64,000 nucleotides of DNA from UTCHB3 sp964371075 (lineage in GTDB: Bacteria > Bacteroidota > Ignavibacteria > Ignavibacteriales > Ignavibacteriaceae). The notes beneath the pieces were generated by a model. The model saw only the letters and a program-made list of their open reading frames with translations. It made no database searches and was not told the origin of the DNA. Every line of letters begins with the position of its first letter. The stretch's first letter is position 1. Below are positions 54,587 to 63,829 of the stretch, one piece after another. Both the position numbers and the translations under genes were made by a program. Location: positions 806,001-870,000 of the forward strand of contig CAYJKN010000001.1 in the NCBI GenBank assembly GCA_964371075.1, in the 5' to 3' direction.

Positions 54587-56605
54587 ATGACTCGAAATTT
54601 ACTAAATATTTTTCTCTTCCTCTATGTATTGCTATCACCATTATTGCATTCACAAACTCCAGAGCCAATTCTCTTTGGTACTTATTTGCCATCCTCTGAT
54701 CACCCTCAAATAACTTTCCACAGGTTCGATGATACGAATCTCGTAAAGTTAGGTTTTAATACAATATTCCAAACAGTGATGCACCCGATTATTCACGATA
54801 CATTATTCAAAACAGAGCCATTAAAATGGCACGACAATCGAGCCGCATTGGGTAGTTCGAGTTTCTCTAATATCGTGGCAATGAATAGCCATTGGAATAA
54901 AGAAGATGACACACAAGTTGATTGGGTGAAAATTTTAACTCATGGTGCATATAATAAATGGGAAGTCGAAGGTGGAAGTATATTTGAATCAGATAGTCTT
55001 AAAATGGTTGCAGATGCAAATCATACCGAATCATTTATCGAAGGTAATATTTCCGGAATAAAAACAAAATCAAGCGGACCATATGAGTCGGATGATACAT
55101 TAATTTACGGACCGGGTATATATCAAGACCCAAATTATAAGGTTGAAGATCGCACTGATGGTAATCAAATAACCTACTTTGCAGATTTCAGAATGAAAAT
55201 AGGAACTATTCCCTCTCAGGTGCTGGATGTTTGCAAATTACGTGTACGACTTCACTATCCAATATTCTTCGGAGGTGTAACAACTTGGGATGACAAAATA
55301 TTGTCCGAAGTGAGTTTAAGATCAAATAATTTAACAACTGAATTCAGTAGTGCGAGAGTTAATTATACAATCTTTGTAGAATTACCAACCACCGAACTTG
55401 AACCTGAATACATTATAGACACTGAGAGGCCTGTGATATTAATAAGTCAGGCCAAAATCTTTTATGAAGTAATTATACCTGCAAATGTTGATCCAAATCT
55501 TTTCGGTCATCTTTATGTAGATTACATTGAGGTCAGTGAACCGGATATATGGGGAGAAAATGGAAATCCAACTCGGATTGAACAGCGACTCGGAGATTAC
55601 CATACAATTTGGAGTTCCGGTGATGTTGACTCGGTTTATACAAAAAAAATTAAATATTTTTACACAATGGATGAACCACATAGTTATGATCATTTCATCC
55701 CTTATAGAGAGGTAGAATCTGTTCAAAAAACATTAGACCCCCCTATGCGAGATAAACTTATGCTTACTAAAATTTATCCGGAGTGGTCAGGTTACAAAGA
55801 GGGGTTAAATGTCATAGATACATGGACAGATGTCGTAAAACCAAGAAAACTAATGTTTTGGTTTTATACTATATTCAATTATCCAAAAGGGACATATTTA
55901 AGCCAACTCCAATTACGACCAAGACTTAAGGAAGCTGCTAAATATGATAAGGACTTTTTCTTTACAGCTCAAACATTTGGTACGAGGGATACAAATTATA
56001 TTGGAGTAATTCCACCACACGATGATCATTATTTCAAATATCGAACTCCAACCGGAAGTCAGGTACTTGGGCAGTCAATGCTTGCTTTGGCTTATGGATG
56101 TAAGGGGATTTTCTATGAGACATATTATTCATATAAATCAAATTCTACCGATTGGGGTAATTATTTTGCAGAAAGTTTAGTAGGCGACAGCCCGGACATA
56201 CTTCATTTCGATAAACCTCGAACTGTTGACTATGGATTGTATGATACAATTGCATCCTTAGGTAGAAGACTTAAAGGGCCCTTGGGTAATTTACTTCCCA
56301 AGCTGGAATTCAGTGGAGAAGAAGCTTATATCTTCAATAAATGGGAAGGTGGACGATACCCTGCAGCTATCAATACCACAAAACTTAAAATATATGGTCC
56401 GGGGATTCCAGAATATCCTTCCACAAGATGGGTTAATCTTGGAGTAACACGACTCCAACCAAAGGTTGGATACAATTTAACCGGTGACTACTATTTCTTA
56501 CTTAATCAAAACACTTCTGAAAATATTATACCGGAAAGTGGAGATTTATTTAGCTACTATAACAATATACATGTCGGCATAACTGTAGCTGGTCCAAAAA
56601 ATTGA
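54587..56605 (+). CDS. Large secreted protein, N-terminal part (ends at in-frame TGA)
   Basis: 672 codons: signal peptide (1-22, ending LLHSQ), then a large soluble region I do not recognise, with many aromatic residues (FFYTMDEPHSYDHFIPYR, KLMFWFYTIFNYPKG, LALAYGCKGIFYETYYSY) in a style that suggests an alpha/beta carbohydrate-active fold. The frame stops at TGA (56603-56605), but the very next codons continue open in the same frame for 86 codons into the beta-helix and sorting-domain region at 56864-58732. The two are therefore best seen as one ~1381-codon gene cut by one nonsense codon. If not read through, this product would be exported to the periplasm without a sorting domain. Confidence 0.85.
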   Translation: MTRNLLNIFLFLYVLLSPLLHSQTPEPILFGTYLPSSDHPQITFHRFDDTNLVKLGFNTIFQTVMHPIIHDTLFKTEPLKWHDNRAALGSSSFSNIVAMNSHWNKEDDTQVDWVKILTHGAYNKWEVEGGSIFESDSLKMVADANHTESFIEGNISGIKTKSSGPYESDDTLIYGPGIYQDPNYKVEDRTDGNQITYFADFRMKIGTIPSQVLDVCKLRVRLHYPIFFGGVTTWDDKILSEVSLRSNNLTTEFSSARVNYTIFVELPTTELEPEYIIDTERPVILISQAKIFYEVIIPANVDPNLFGHLYVDYIEVSEPDIWGENGNPTRIEQRLGDYHTIWSSGDVDSVYTKKIKYFYTMDEPHSYDHFIPYREVESVQKTLDPPMRDKLMLTKIYPEWSGYKEGLNVIDTWTDVVKPRKLMFWFYTIFNYPKGTYLSQLQLRPRLKEAAKYDKDFFFTAQTFGTRDTNYIGVIPPHDDHYFKYRTPTGSQVLGQSMLALAYGCKGIFYETYYSYKSNSTDWGNYFAESLVGDSPDILHFDKPRTVDYGLYDTIASLGRRLKGPLGNLLPKLEFSGEEAYIFNKWEGGRYPAAINTTKLKIYGPGIPEYPSTRWVNLGVTRLQPKVGYNLTGDYYFLLNQNTSENIIPESGDLFSYYNNIHVGITVAGPKN

Positions 56606-56608
56606 TGT
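56603..56608 (+). other. In-frame TGA interrupting a long T9SS cargo gene
   Basis: The frame reads AAT TGA TGT. Upstream of it 672 codons and downstream of it 708 codons are open in the same frame. Immediately after the stop the translation continues with CFLDVEGGYSFAF, a normal folded-protein sequence, not random. Confidence 0.9.
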
Positions 56609-58732
56609 TTTTTAGATGTTGAGGGTGGATATAGTTTCGCTTTTGAAAATGTTAGTAACACAGGAATTGATTTCTCAGCTATTATTCCAATAGGAAAAGG
56701 TGACGGAAGGCTATTCCGCCTCATCCCAACTTTAGCTTCTACAGGACCATTATTAGTAGATGAAACAATCCAATCCGGAGAAACATTCTCATCAGAACGA
56801 ACAATTACCGTTCCATCAGGGGTAACTCTCAAGATTGAAGGTAATTACACTCTTAAAGACAGTTTGATTATTGAGGATGGTGGAGTCCTCACTTTAGAAC
56901 CTGGTTCAACACTTAACCTTGATTCTGCAAGTTCGGTTTATTGTGCCGGCGATATTTATGTTAACGGAACGGAAACAAATAAAGCGACAATAAATTTCCT
57001 GCAACCCGACAACACAAAACAGAACTCAATATACCTTGGGAAGGGATCATCTGCCATCTTAAACTACGCAGATATAAAAAACGGATTCGCCGGAATAACA
57101 GCCACAAGTGGTTTTGATACATTGATGATTAACCAGTGCAAATTCACCAACTTTAGCAATACAGGAATAGTATTAAACGGAACAGGTTTCGAAAATGCCC
57201 TGATTACAAACAATAACTACTCAAATTGTGAGTATGCGGGATTTATTACTAATCTTTCAACTGTTGTAATTAACTCTGATTCAGCAAATACAAGATCGGG
57301 TTACTGTTTTACAGGAGTATCAGACCTTTGGTTTGGAGGCAACACACTCACAGGTACACAAGAAGGAATCGGACTTTCGTTAACAGGCTGTTACGGGAAT
57401 ATTTATAACAACAGGATAACAAACCACACAGATGGTATCCTCTTGGCAGATTCATACCCCAAAATTGGAGGGAATGAGATAACCAACAACACACAAAGAG
57501 GGTTGGTTTGTGAGTATGGCTCAAGTCCTGATCTTGAGGAATTTAGAGAGTCCGGTGTTTGTGAACAAATGAACACCTATCCACTTTCAGGGTTTAACAC
57601 CATATTTAACAATGGGGATCAAGGAATCGAAGAGTTGGATGCAGAGATATTTCTTGATAAGACCACCATTCACATGGCAGGAGGAACAAACGCTGTATTC
57701 GATAATGATAGTTTAGCGTTTATAGCAGGTATTTGTATTGATGATCCACTCGATATTTCAGGTAACTATTGGGGAACCACAGGAGTTGATGAAACAAGAT
57801 TTGAGTTGGCAGGTGATAATACTATAATTTACACACCTCAATTGTCAACATTCAATCCTGTGATATCACCCGATTGTCCGTTTGTAATAAATCTTAGTGC
57901 AATATCATTTACTGATACACTGTACAGAATGAGTAATGCTGTTCCCGGTACCGGAGGAGGCAGAGAGGAAAGATATATGGCAACAGGACAGTACGACAGT
58001 GCATATACAGAATTCCAATCGATGTCACTGATGTCAGGAACAACATCATCGATAGACACAAGACCATTAAGAGGAATGTACAGGAGTGGTAAATTAGCAA
58101 CCAATAAAGAAACAAAACTGTATCAGTTGACACAAAAGACAGATTCTCTCTTAAATTCAATAGCGGACACAAATGTAGTAACAACACTGAATAGATTAAA
58201 AGTATTCATTGACGCGGATAACAACAACATCCAATCTGCTCAGGTTCTTGCTTCAAATAACACAGCAAGTGCAAATACTGAGACAGAACAGTTCCATGCA
58301 CAAACAGAGGAATTGGCAATTGCATTAAGAGGAGCAGCCCTAAACAGAAACATGAAAAATGATGTTGGCTCTATAACTACAATTAATAAATCAGGCTTGC
58401 AAAACCTGATGAAGAGGCACAGTAACAAGTTCACAACAAAGAAGGAACCAAAACCTGTAGAAGTAATCACAGAATATTCATTATCACAGAATTATCCAAA
58501 CCCGTTTAACAGTTCAACAATAATTGAGTATGCACTTCCGAAAGAAGGACTTGTATCAATTAAACTACATGACATAACCGGAAGGTTAGTAAAACAGTTG
58601 GTGAATGAACAAAAGCCGATGGGCATACACAGAACAACAATAGACTCACGCAACCTTGCCAGTGGAGTATATATATATTCTCTGAGAGTAAATGACACAA
58701 ATATCAACAAGAAATTGGTGATACTAAAATGA
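56606..58732 (+). CDS. Beta-helix and T9SS sorting-domain part of the interrupted gene
   Basis: The open frame runs from the codon after the TGA; the first conventional start is a TTG at 56864, without SD and with no signal peptide, so it is hard to see as an independent gene. Content: ~85 residues of beta-sandwich (VEGGYSFAFENVSN), then a right-handed parallel beta-helix (~56880-57850; repeats such as NQCKFTNFSNTGIVLNG and NNRITNHTDGILL), a region rich in Ser/Thr/Asn, and a type A sorting domain at the end (NYPNPFNSSTIIEY ... KKLVILK). It would be surface-exported only if joined to the N-terminal part. Confidence 0.8.
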   Translation, partial: CFLDVEGGYSFAFENVSNTGIDFSAIIPIGKGDGRLFRLIPTLASTGPLLVDETIQSGETFSSERTITVPSGVTLKIEGNYTLKDSLIIEDGGVLTLEPGSTLNLDSASSVYCAGDIYVNGTETNKATINFLQPDNTKQNSIYLGKGSSAILNYADIKNGFAGITATSGFDTLMINQCKFTNFSNTGIVLNGTGFENALITNNNYSNCEYAGFITNLSTVVINSDSANTRSGYCFTGVSDLWFGGNTLTGTQEGIGLSLTGCYGNIYNNRITNHTDGILLADSYPKIGGNEITNNTQRGLVCEYGSSPDLEEFRESGVCEQMNTYPLSGFNTIFNNGDQGIEELDAEIFLDKTTIHMAGGTNAVFDNDSLAFIAGICIDDPLDISGNYWGTTGVDETRFELAGDNTIIYTPQLSTFNPVISPDCPFVINLSAISFTDTLYRMSNAVPGTGGGREERYMATGQYDSAYTEFQSMSLMSGTTSSIDTRPLRGMYRSGKLATNKETKLYQLTQKTDSLLNSIADTNVVTTLNRLKVFIDADNNNIQSAQVLASNNTASANTETEQFHAQTEELAIALRGAALNRNMKNDVGSITTINKSGLQNLMKRHSNKFTTKKEPKPVEVITEYSLSQNYPNPFNSSTIIEYALPKEGLVSIKLHDITGRLVKQLVNEQKPMGIHRTTIDSRNLASGVYIYSLRVNDTNINKKLVILK

Positions 58733-60561
58733 TGATCATCAAAAGAATAATGCATTTACTACAGAATGCAAACAATAAAAGAATTACCGGAACAAAGAGT
58801 TTCTTGTTCACTGTTTATCTTTTTCTGTTGCTGAGTCTCCCTGGTTATTCCAGTATCAGATATGTAAGAGCGGGGAATGCAACCCCCGCTTTTCCTTATA
58901 TTTCTTGGGCAACGGCATCTGATTCGGTGCAAAAAGTTGTTGATATTTGTGAGAATGGCGATACGATAATAATAGGTACTGGAATTTATAGAGAACTTGT
59001 GCGCTCCGAGAGGAATGATAAAACTCTTACTTTTATAGGAACAGATGTTGATAGTTGTATATTTGATTTATCAGGTTATCCTCCTGAAACTGAATGTATT
59101 AGTATATTCATAAAACATAGTATTACAGTAGAAAATCTACGGTTTACAACCACAACCAATGATGCGAATAAGCACACTGCAATTTTCTCAGGTTCTTCTC
59201 CTTTTCCCATAACTGTAAATGTAAGAAATTGTCATTTCTCAAATCTTAGAGAATGTATAGATTTATCAAAAGTAAATGGTGAAATAACCGGTAACTACTT
59301 TTATAATGTAACCAGAGCTGTTCTAAACACACTTCGTCCCGCAGGTGAGTACATGCAGATATACAACAACACAATAATTAGATCCGGTGGTACTGCAATA
59401 GTTTGCCATTATGGAATGATTCGAAATAATTGGATACTTATGAGACAAGGGACGGGAATTGGTGGTAATAGTTTATTTGGTAGTGGACAACAAATTTATA
59501 ATAATTTAGTTGTTTTATTATATCCACTCACTAACCATTTTGGGCTGGGAAGTGTAGAAGGCACAATCAGAAACAATGTGATACTAAATACGGGAGTTGG
59601 TATCCAAGCGATCAAGTCAGAAATTAAAAATAATATTATATCAAATTGTAGCTTAGAGGCAATTAGATTTAATATTTCCTCTCATGCCCAAAACTGCGAT
59701 ATTAATTACAATACATTTTATCTAAACAAAAGAATTTCAAATAATTTGTCAATATTCAACCCCGACACCACTATATACTATACTTCAGACCCAATGTTTG
59801 AAAACCCGGACAGCAACAACTTTATGCTCCAAATGTTCTCACCCTTAATAGATGTCGGCGATCCAAACATTTTAGATGTTGATGGTACACGGAGTGATGT
59901 TGGACTGTACGGTGGGCCTTATGGACAGAGTTATGAGTACAAAGATTTACCACCCAAAAAACCAAAAGTAACATCTGCCACCAAACTCAAAAATAAAGTA
60001 GATTTCCAATGGCGGGGAGGAACAGAAGCTGACTTTAATTCCTTCTCACTTTACAGGAGCAGAGACCCATTATTTATCCCTGATGTTAACAATAAAATAT
60101 ATTCCGGAATTGATACACTATTCACAGATTCACTTGCAGACGCAACAGGCAGTTACAGTTATAAACTGAATGCAAAGGACAATCAAGGGAATGTCAGTAA
60201 ACTTGACAGTGTCACGGTTGTGTTAACAGGTATTTCAGACGAAGTAGAAAGCTCAACACCTGAGAGGATTTATTTATATCAAAATTACCCGAATCCATTT
60301 AATCCTTCAACTAAGATAAAATTTTCATTAACTGAAGAATCAGTAGTAATTCTTCGAGTATATGATGTAAATGGTGAGTTGGTGACCATCCTTCAAAACG
60401 GATGGCTTCCTTCGGGGGAATACGAAAGAGAATTTTCCCCCTCATCAATCGGGACATTAAAAGATATTGCATCAGGCGTATATTTTTATAATTTGATGGT
60501 GAAAGATAAAAATTTGATACCTTTATTTGTCAAAACCGAAAAAATGATGTTTCTCAAATAG
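58729..60561 (+). CDS. Secreted beta-helix protein with T9SS sorting domain
   Basis: A 610-residue protein. Its ATG forms an ATGA overlap with the preceding stop, so it is translationally coupled to the interrupted gene. The N-terminus is long: the hydrophobic signal core (SFLFTVYLFLLLSLPGYSS) begins near residue 25. A right-handed beta-helix (~35-380; GIYRELVRSERNDKTLTFIG, NNTIIRSGGTAIV, RNNVILNTGVGI) of the NosD/pectate-lyase style follows, then a fibronectin-III domain (~415-500) and a T9SS sorting domain (NYPNPFNPSTKI ... MMFLK). It probably binds or cleaves polysaccharide at the cell surface; no catalytic residues can be fixed. Confidence 0.9.
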   Translation: MMIIKRIMHLLQNANNKRITGTKSFLFTVYLFLLLSLPGYSSIRYVRAGNATPAFPYISWATASDSVQKVVDICENGDTIIIGTGIYRELVRSERNDKTLTFIGTDVDSCIFDLSGYPPETECISIFIKHSITVENLRFTTTTNDANKHTAIFSGSSPFPITVNVRNCHFSNLRECIDLSKVNGEITGNYFYNVTRAVLNTLRPAGEYMQIYNNTIIRSGGTAIVCHYGMIRNNWILMRQGTGIGGNSLFGSGQQIYNNLVVLLYPLTNHFGLGSVEGTIRNNVILNTGVGIQAIKSEIKNNIISNCSLEAIRFNISSHAQNCDINYNTFYLNKRISNNLSIFNPDTTIYYTSDPMFENPDSNNFMLQMFSPLIDVGDPNILDVDGTRSDVGLYGGPYGQSYEYKDLPPKKPKVTSATKLKNKVDFQWRGGTEADFNSFSLYRSRDPLFIPDVNNKIYSGIDTLFTDSLADATGSYSYKLNAKDNQGNVSKLDSVTVVLTGISDEVESSTPERIYLYQNYPNPFNPSTKIKFSLTEESVVILRVYDVNGELVTILQNGWLPSGEYEREFSPSSIGTLKDIASGVYFYNLMVKDKNLIPLFVKTEKMMFLK

Positions 60562-60761
60562 TTTTGAAGTCGCAGAAAATCGTAGAATCGAATTATATGA
60601 TTGAATGAAAGCCTTTTTCAAAATTAGCTATTAATATTGCGTATGGAAGTAAATTAAATATAATATCTTCAAATTGTTTAATCACCATCTCATCTTTTGC
60701 CCCAAATCCTTCAGATTAACTGGCTGTCAGGTTAAATCGGTCGAATGTTTGTCATGTACCG

Positions 60762-60787
60762 TCAGAAGTTTAAATTTAAACTTCTGA
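60762..60787. repeat. 26-bp perfect palindrome upstream of queF
   Basis: TCAGAAGTTTAAA followed by its exact reverse complement TTTAAACTTCTGA, then TTTTTG. It can be a weak terminator for the upstream T9SS gene (170-200 bp away) or an operator for queF, which starts ~55 bp downstream. Confidence 0.75.
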
Positions 60788-60842
60788 TTTTTGAATTAAT
60801 CACAAGGTTCTCTTGTTAAGACTGAAAAAGAAAGGTTGTTGA

Positions 60843-61208
60843 TTGGAAGATAAATTAACTCTTCTTGAGGTGTTTGACAATATAAACTCTCATAGAAACT
60901 ATAGAATTGTTCATACAGTCCATGAATTTACTTCGGTTTGTCCCAAAACAGGACAGCCCGATTTTGCCACCATGGAGATTGAGTATATCCCCGAAAAATT
61001 TTGTGTTGAATTAAAGTCATTAAAACTTTATCTGCAATCATTTAGAAACGATGGTATTTTTTACGAAAATGTGACAAATCGAATTGCCGATGATCTTATT
61101 GGAATTTTGCAACCCCGATACTTCAGGTTAACTGCAAATTTCTCAGTACGCGGAGGATTATCCTCTGTTGTTGAAGTTGAACACATCGCAGATGGATTTG
61201 AAGAGTAA
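60843..61208 (+). CDS. queF: NADPH-dependent preQ0 reductase QueF
   Basis: A 121-residue single-domain (type I) QueF, which reduces the nitrile of 7-cyano-7-deazaguanine to preQ1 for queuosine in tRNA. The thioimide-forming Cys33 and Asp40 are seen in FTSVCPKTGQPDFA; ELKSLKLYLQSFRNDGIFYE is the conserved substrate/NADPH segment. The start is a TTG at 60843 with AAGAAAGG seven nt upstream; there is no closer ATG. It lies 7 bp before glnD. Confidence 0.95.
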   Translation: MEDKLTLLEVFDNINSHRNYRIVHTVHEFTSVCPKTGQPDFATMEIEYIPEKFCVELKSLKLYLQSFRNDGIFYENVTNRIADDLIGILQPRYFRLTANFSVRGGLSSVVEVEHIADGFEE

Positions 61209-61215
61209 ATAAATT

Positions 61216-63777
61216 ATGAACTCCGGAGACCCTGAAAAATATAATCTAAAAGGATTCATTCCTGAATTTTTTCCATTGGAAGAAGTTATCAAAAATGGAT
61301 TGGGGTGCTCCTACAGATATAGTCTCGAAATTGAAAGACTGATCTCCACCGTTCAAGGCTCCACAGATCTTGACTTTGCTGTGGTCTCCGGAGGTTCACT
61401 CGCCCGCAGGGAGCTTGCTCCCTGGTCTGACATTGATATAACCATTATCTCAATCGACAGTCGTAACGACGCAGATCAAATATCCTCCTTCATTACTGCA
61501 TTATGGGATGTTGGACTCGAAGTTTCCCACACCGTCAAAGAATTATCTGATATCCAAAAATATTCGGACTCCGACCTTCATGTTTTCACTTCACTCCTTG
61601 AGACTTCATTTATTTGTGGAAATTTTGAGGTTTATGAAAAATGGCTGCAAACACTTAAATCGGTTTTTACTGTTGACCTCAAAATGAACCTCTTTGGAGA
61701 GTTTGTTGAGGATATGAAAAACCGGTATGAAAAACATGGTTCATCCAGCAAAATGATTGAACCAAATGTTAAACTTTCCAATGGTGGACTCAGGGATTTC
61801 CAACTTTTACAGTGGATTTACATCCTCGCAAATGCTCAACCGTTTATTCAGATTGACGGACTTTCACAATCCGAACATTTTATAAATTCGATATTTGAAG
61901 AAAAACCTTTCCCGGTAAATGAGATTGCCCGACTTTTAAAAAGTTATAAATTTCTTATGACCGTGAGAAATATTTTACATCTTAATTCAGGCAGAAAAAC
62001 TGACAGACTCGATTTTGAAGCGCAAATTGAGGTGGCGAGGCTTCTGAATTATGAAAATGGTTATAAAGGGTTGATGAAGGACTATTATAATGCAACGGGA
62101 ATTGTAAACAGATTCCTCAAGTCCTTTATAAAGCGTTACCGTAAAATTCTTTTCCCCCTCCCTCCGTCCTCTCTCGAAATAAACCTTGACAATACATTTT
62201 ATCTTTTGGGTGATCTGCTTTATACGAGGACTGAAGATGTTTTAACTTCTGATCAGATTGTAAAAGCATTTTATTTTAAGGCTGATCAGGCGGCATTTTT
62301 TGATGAAAAACTCAGATCTCAGATTGTTAACAGTCTCGACAAAAATGAGATTGAACGAACTGCGGAAGTTACTACTTATTTTAAGAAGTTGTTACAACAC
62401 AAAGAAAATGTGGGCTCAACTCTCGCTTCGATGCATGAACTGGGTGTTCTTGGGGCGTTAATTCCGGAGTTTGAAGATTTTGCCGGTTATATCCAACATG
62501 GAGTTTACCACAGCTACACCGCGGATGAACATACAATTATTGCGATAATGAATGTTGAAAAAGTTCAGAATGAAAAATCGGTACTTGGAAGGCTATTTAA
62601 TACAATTGCCAAAAGAGACCTGTTGTATCTGGCAATTTTGTTTCATGACATCGCAAAACCGATAGACCTTGAGGGGCATCATATCCTCGGCGCTGAAATT
62701 GCAGATTCATTTATGCAGGATTTTGGATATACAGATAAAGATATTGAAAAAGTAAAATTTCTTGTAAAAAACCACCTTATTATGGCTCATACCGCCTTCA
62801 GAAGGGATCTAAACTCGCCTGAAACTCTAAATCATTTTGTTTCGGCCCTTGGTACTCTCGAAGAACTCGACCTGCTTTATCTGCTCACTTATGCCGATCT
62901 TTCTGCCGTTAACAGTGCGCTTTGGACATCATGGAAAAATGAACTCTTAAATGAACTTTACCGGAAATCCAGAGAGATGATAAGTGAAGAGATACCTGCG
63001 GAAGAGTTGTTATATCAGTCATCTTTCCCTCTCCCACACAAAATAATGGAGCACTCAAATAACATTTCCCATGAACATGTGAAATCGCATATCGATTCAT
63101 TTGAAGATCTCTCTTATGCCAACTATTTTTCAGAAGAGGAGATGGCGCAACATATTGAAGAGATTGTTTCGGGATCACAAATCTCTGTTATTTTTAAACA
63201 GCTCGACAATTTTACCAATGTCACGATAATCACTTTTGATGCAGAATCACTTTTGGCAAAGTTGTGTGGTGTCTTTTTGATCAACGATGTTAATATTCAT
63301 GATGCAAAAATTTTCACAAGAAAAGACAGCATCATCATTGATAATTTTAATGTTTCCGATTTTAGAACCAACTCAACCGTTGATGAGGCTAAATTTGATA
63401 AAATTCGGGCAGATTTTGTGAGCATGGAACAAGGGATGTTACAACTCTCAAATGAACTCAAAAAACATAAATCAAAATGGTGGCGGCTCGAGACCAAATT
63501 CTTCAAAAAACAGGGAAAAATATCGATAAAGTTTGAAGAATCTGAAAAATATACAATTATTGACATCCACTCCCCCGATCGGCTTGGTTTTTTATATAAA
63601 GTGACCACAAAATTGCACGACCTGGGACTTGTTATCTATTTTGCCAAAATCCTCACCATGGGAAGTGATATTGTGGATTCATTTTATGTGCTTGACGCAA
63701 AAAAGAAAAAGATTTCCAAAAACTTCTACCGTGTTATTAGTGATGAACTTAATTCATGTATCGAAGAGATTTTATAA
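61216..63777 (+). CDS. glnD: GlnD-like PII uridylyltransferase / uridylyl-removing enzyme
   Basis: An 853-residue nitrogen-sensing enzyme. The nucleotidyltransferase motif is GGSLARRELAPWSDIDI (~58-74, GS...DxD). An HD phosphohydrolase domain (~430-530; YHSYTADEHT, LFHDIAKPID, FLVKNHLIMAHTA) removes UMP. Two ACT domains follow (~660-735 and ~775-853: YTIIDIHSPDRLGFLYKVTTKL). Normal length, full domain set. It would modify PII proteins in response to glutamine; no glnB or glnK is adjacent. The group queF-glnD-murI runs in one direction with short gaps. Confidence 0.9.
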   Translation: MNSGDPEKYNLKGFIPEFFPLEEVIKNGLGCSYRYSLEIERLISTVQGSTDLDFAVVSGGSLARRELAPWSDIDITIISIDSRNDADQISSFITALWDVGLEVSHTVKELSDIQKYSDSDLHVFTSLLETSFICGNFEVYEKWLQTLKSVFTVDLKMNLFGEFVEDMKNRYEKHGSSSKMIEPNVKLSNGGLRDFQLLQWIYILANAQPFIQIDGLSQSEHFINSIFEEKPFPVNEIARLLKSYKFLMTVRNILHLNSGRKTDRLDFEAQIEVARLLNYENGYKGLMKDYYNATGIVNRFLKSFIKRYRKILFPLPPSSLEINLDNTFYLLGDLLYTRTEDVLTSDQIVKAFYFKADQAAFFDEKLRSQIVNSLDKNEIERTAEVTTYFKKLLQHKENVGSTLASMHELGVLGALIPEFEDFAGYIQHGVYHSYTADEHTIIAIMNVEKVQNEKSVLGRLFNTIAKRDLLYLAILFHDIAKPIDLEGHHILGAEIADSFMQDFGYTDKDIEKVKFLVKNHLIMAHTAFRRDLNSPETLNHFVSALGTLEELDLLYLLTYADLSAVNSALWTSWKNELLNELYRKSREMISEEIPAEELLYQSSFPLPHKIMEHSNNISHEHVKSHIDSFEDLSYANYFSEEEMAQHIEEIVSGSQISVIFKQLDNFTNVTIITFDAESLLAKLCGVFLINDVNIHDAKIFTRKDSIIIDNFNVSDFRTNSTVDEAKFDKIRADFVSMEQGMLQLSNELKKHKSKWWRLETKFFKKQGKISIKFEESEKYTIIDIHSPDRLGFLYKVTTKLHDLGLVIYFAKILTMGSDIVDSFYVLDAKKKKISKNFYRVISDELNSCIEEIL

Positions 63778-63829
63778 CTCCGATAGATTATGTTTTTAAA
63801 CCAATTGAAAATTAAACTTTTATAATTTT

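Noticed and set aside
56603..56608. TGA read as selenocysteine
   Set aside because: The protein is a beta-helix/T9SS cargo, not a redox enzyme, and I find no clear SECIS-like stem-loop right after the codon. A mutation or readthrough is simpler.
60790..60842. Possible preQ1 riboswitch upstream of queF (ACAAG/CTTGT stem and an A-rich stretch)
   Set aside because: The loop is only 5 nt and lacks the long loop and 3' pseudoknot strand of the preQ1-I fold. I see no preQ1-II layout either. A covariance-model search would settle it.
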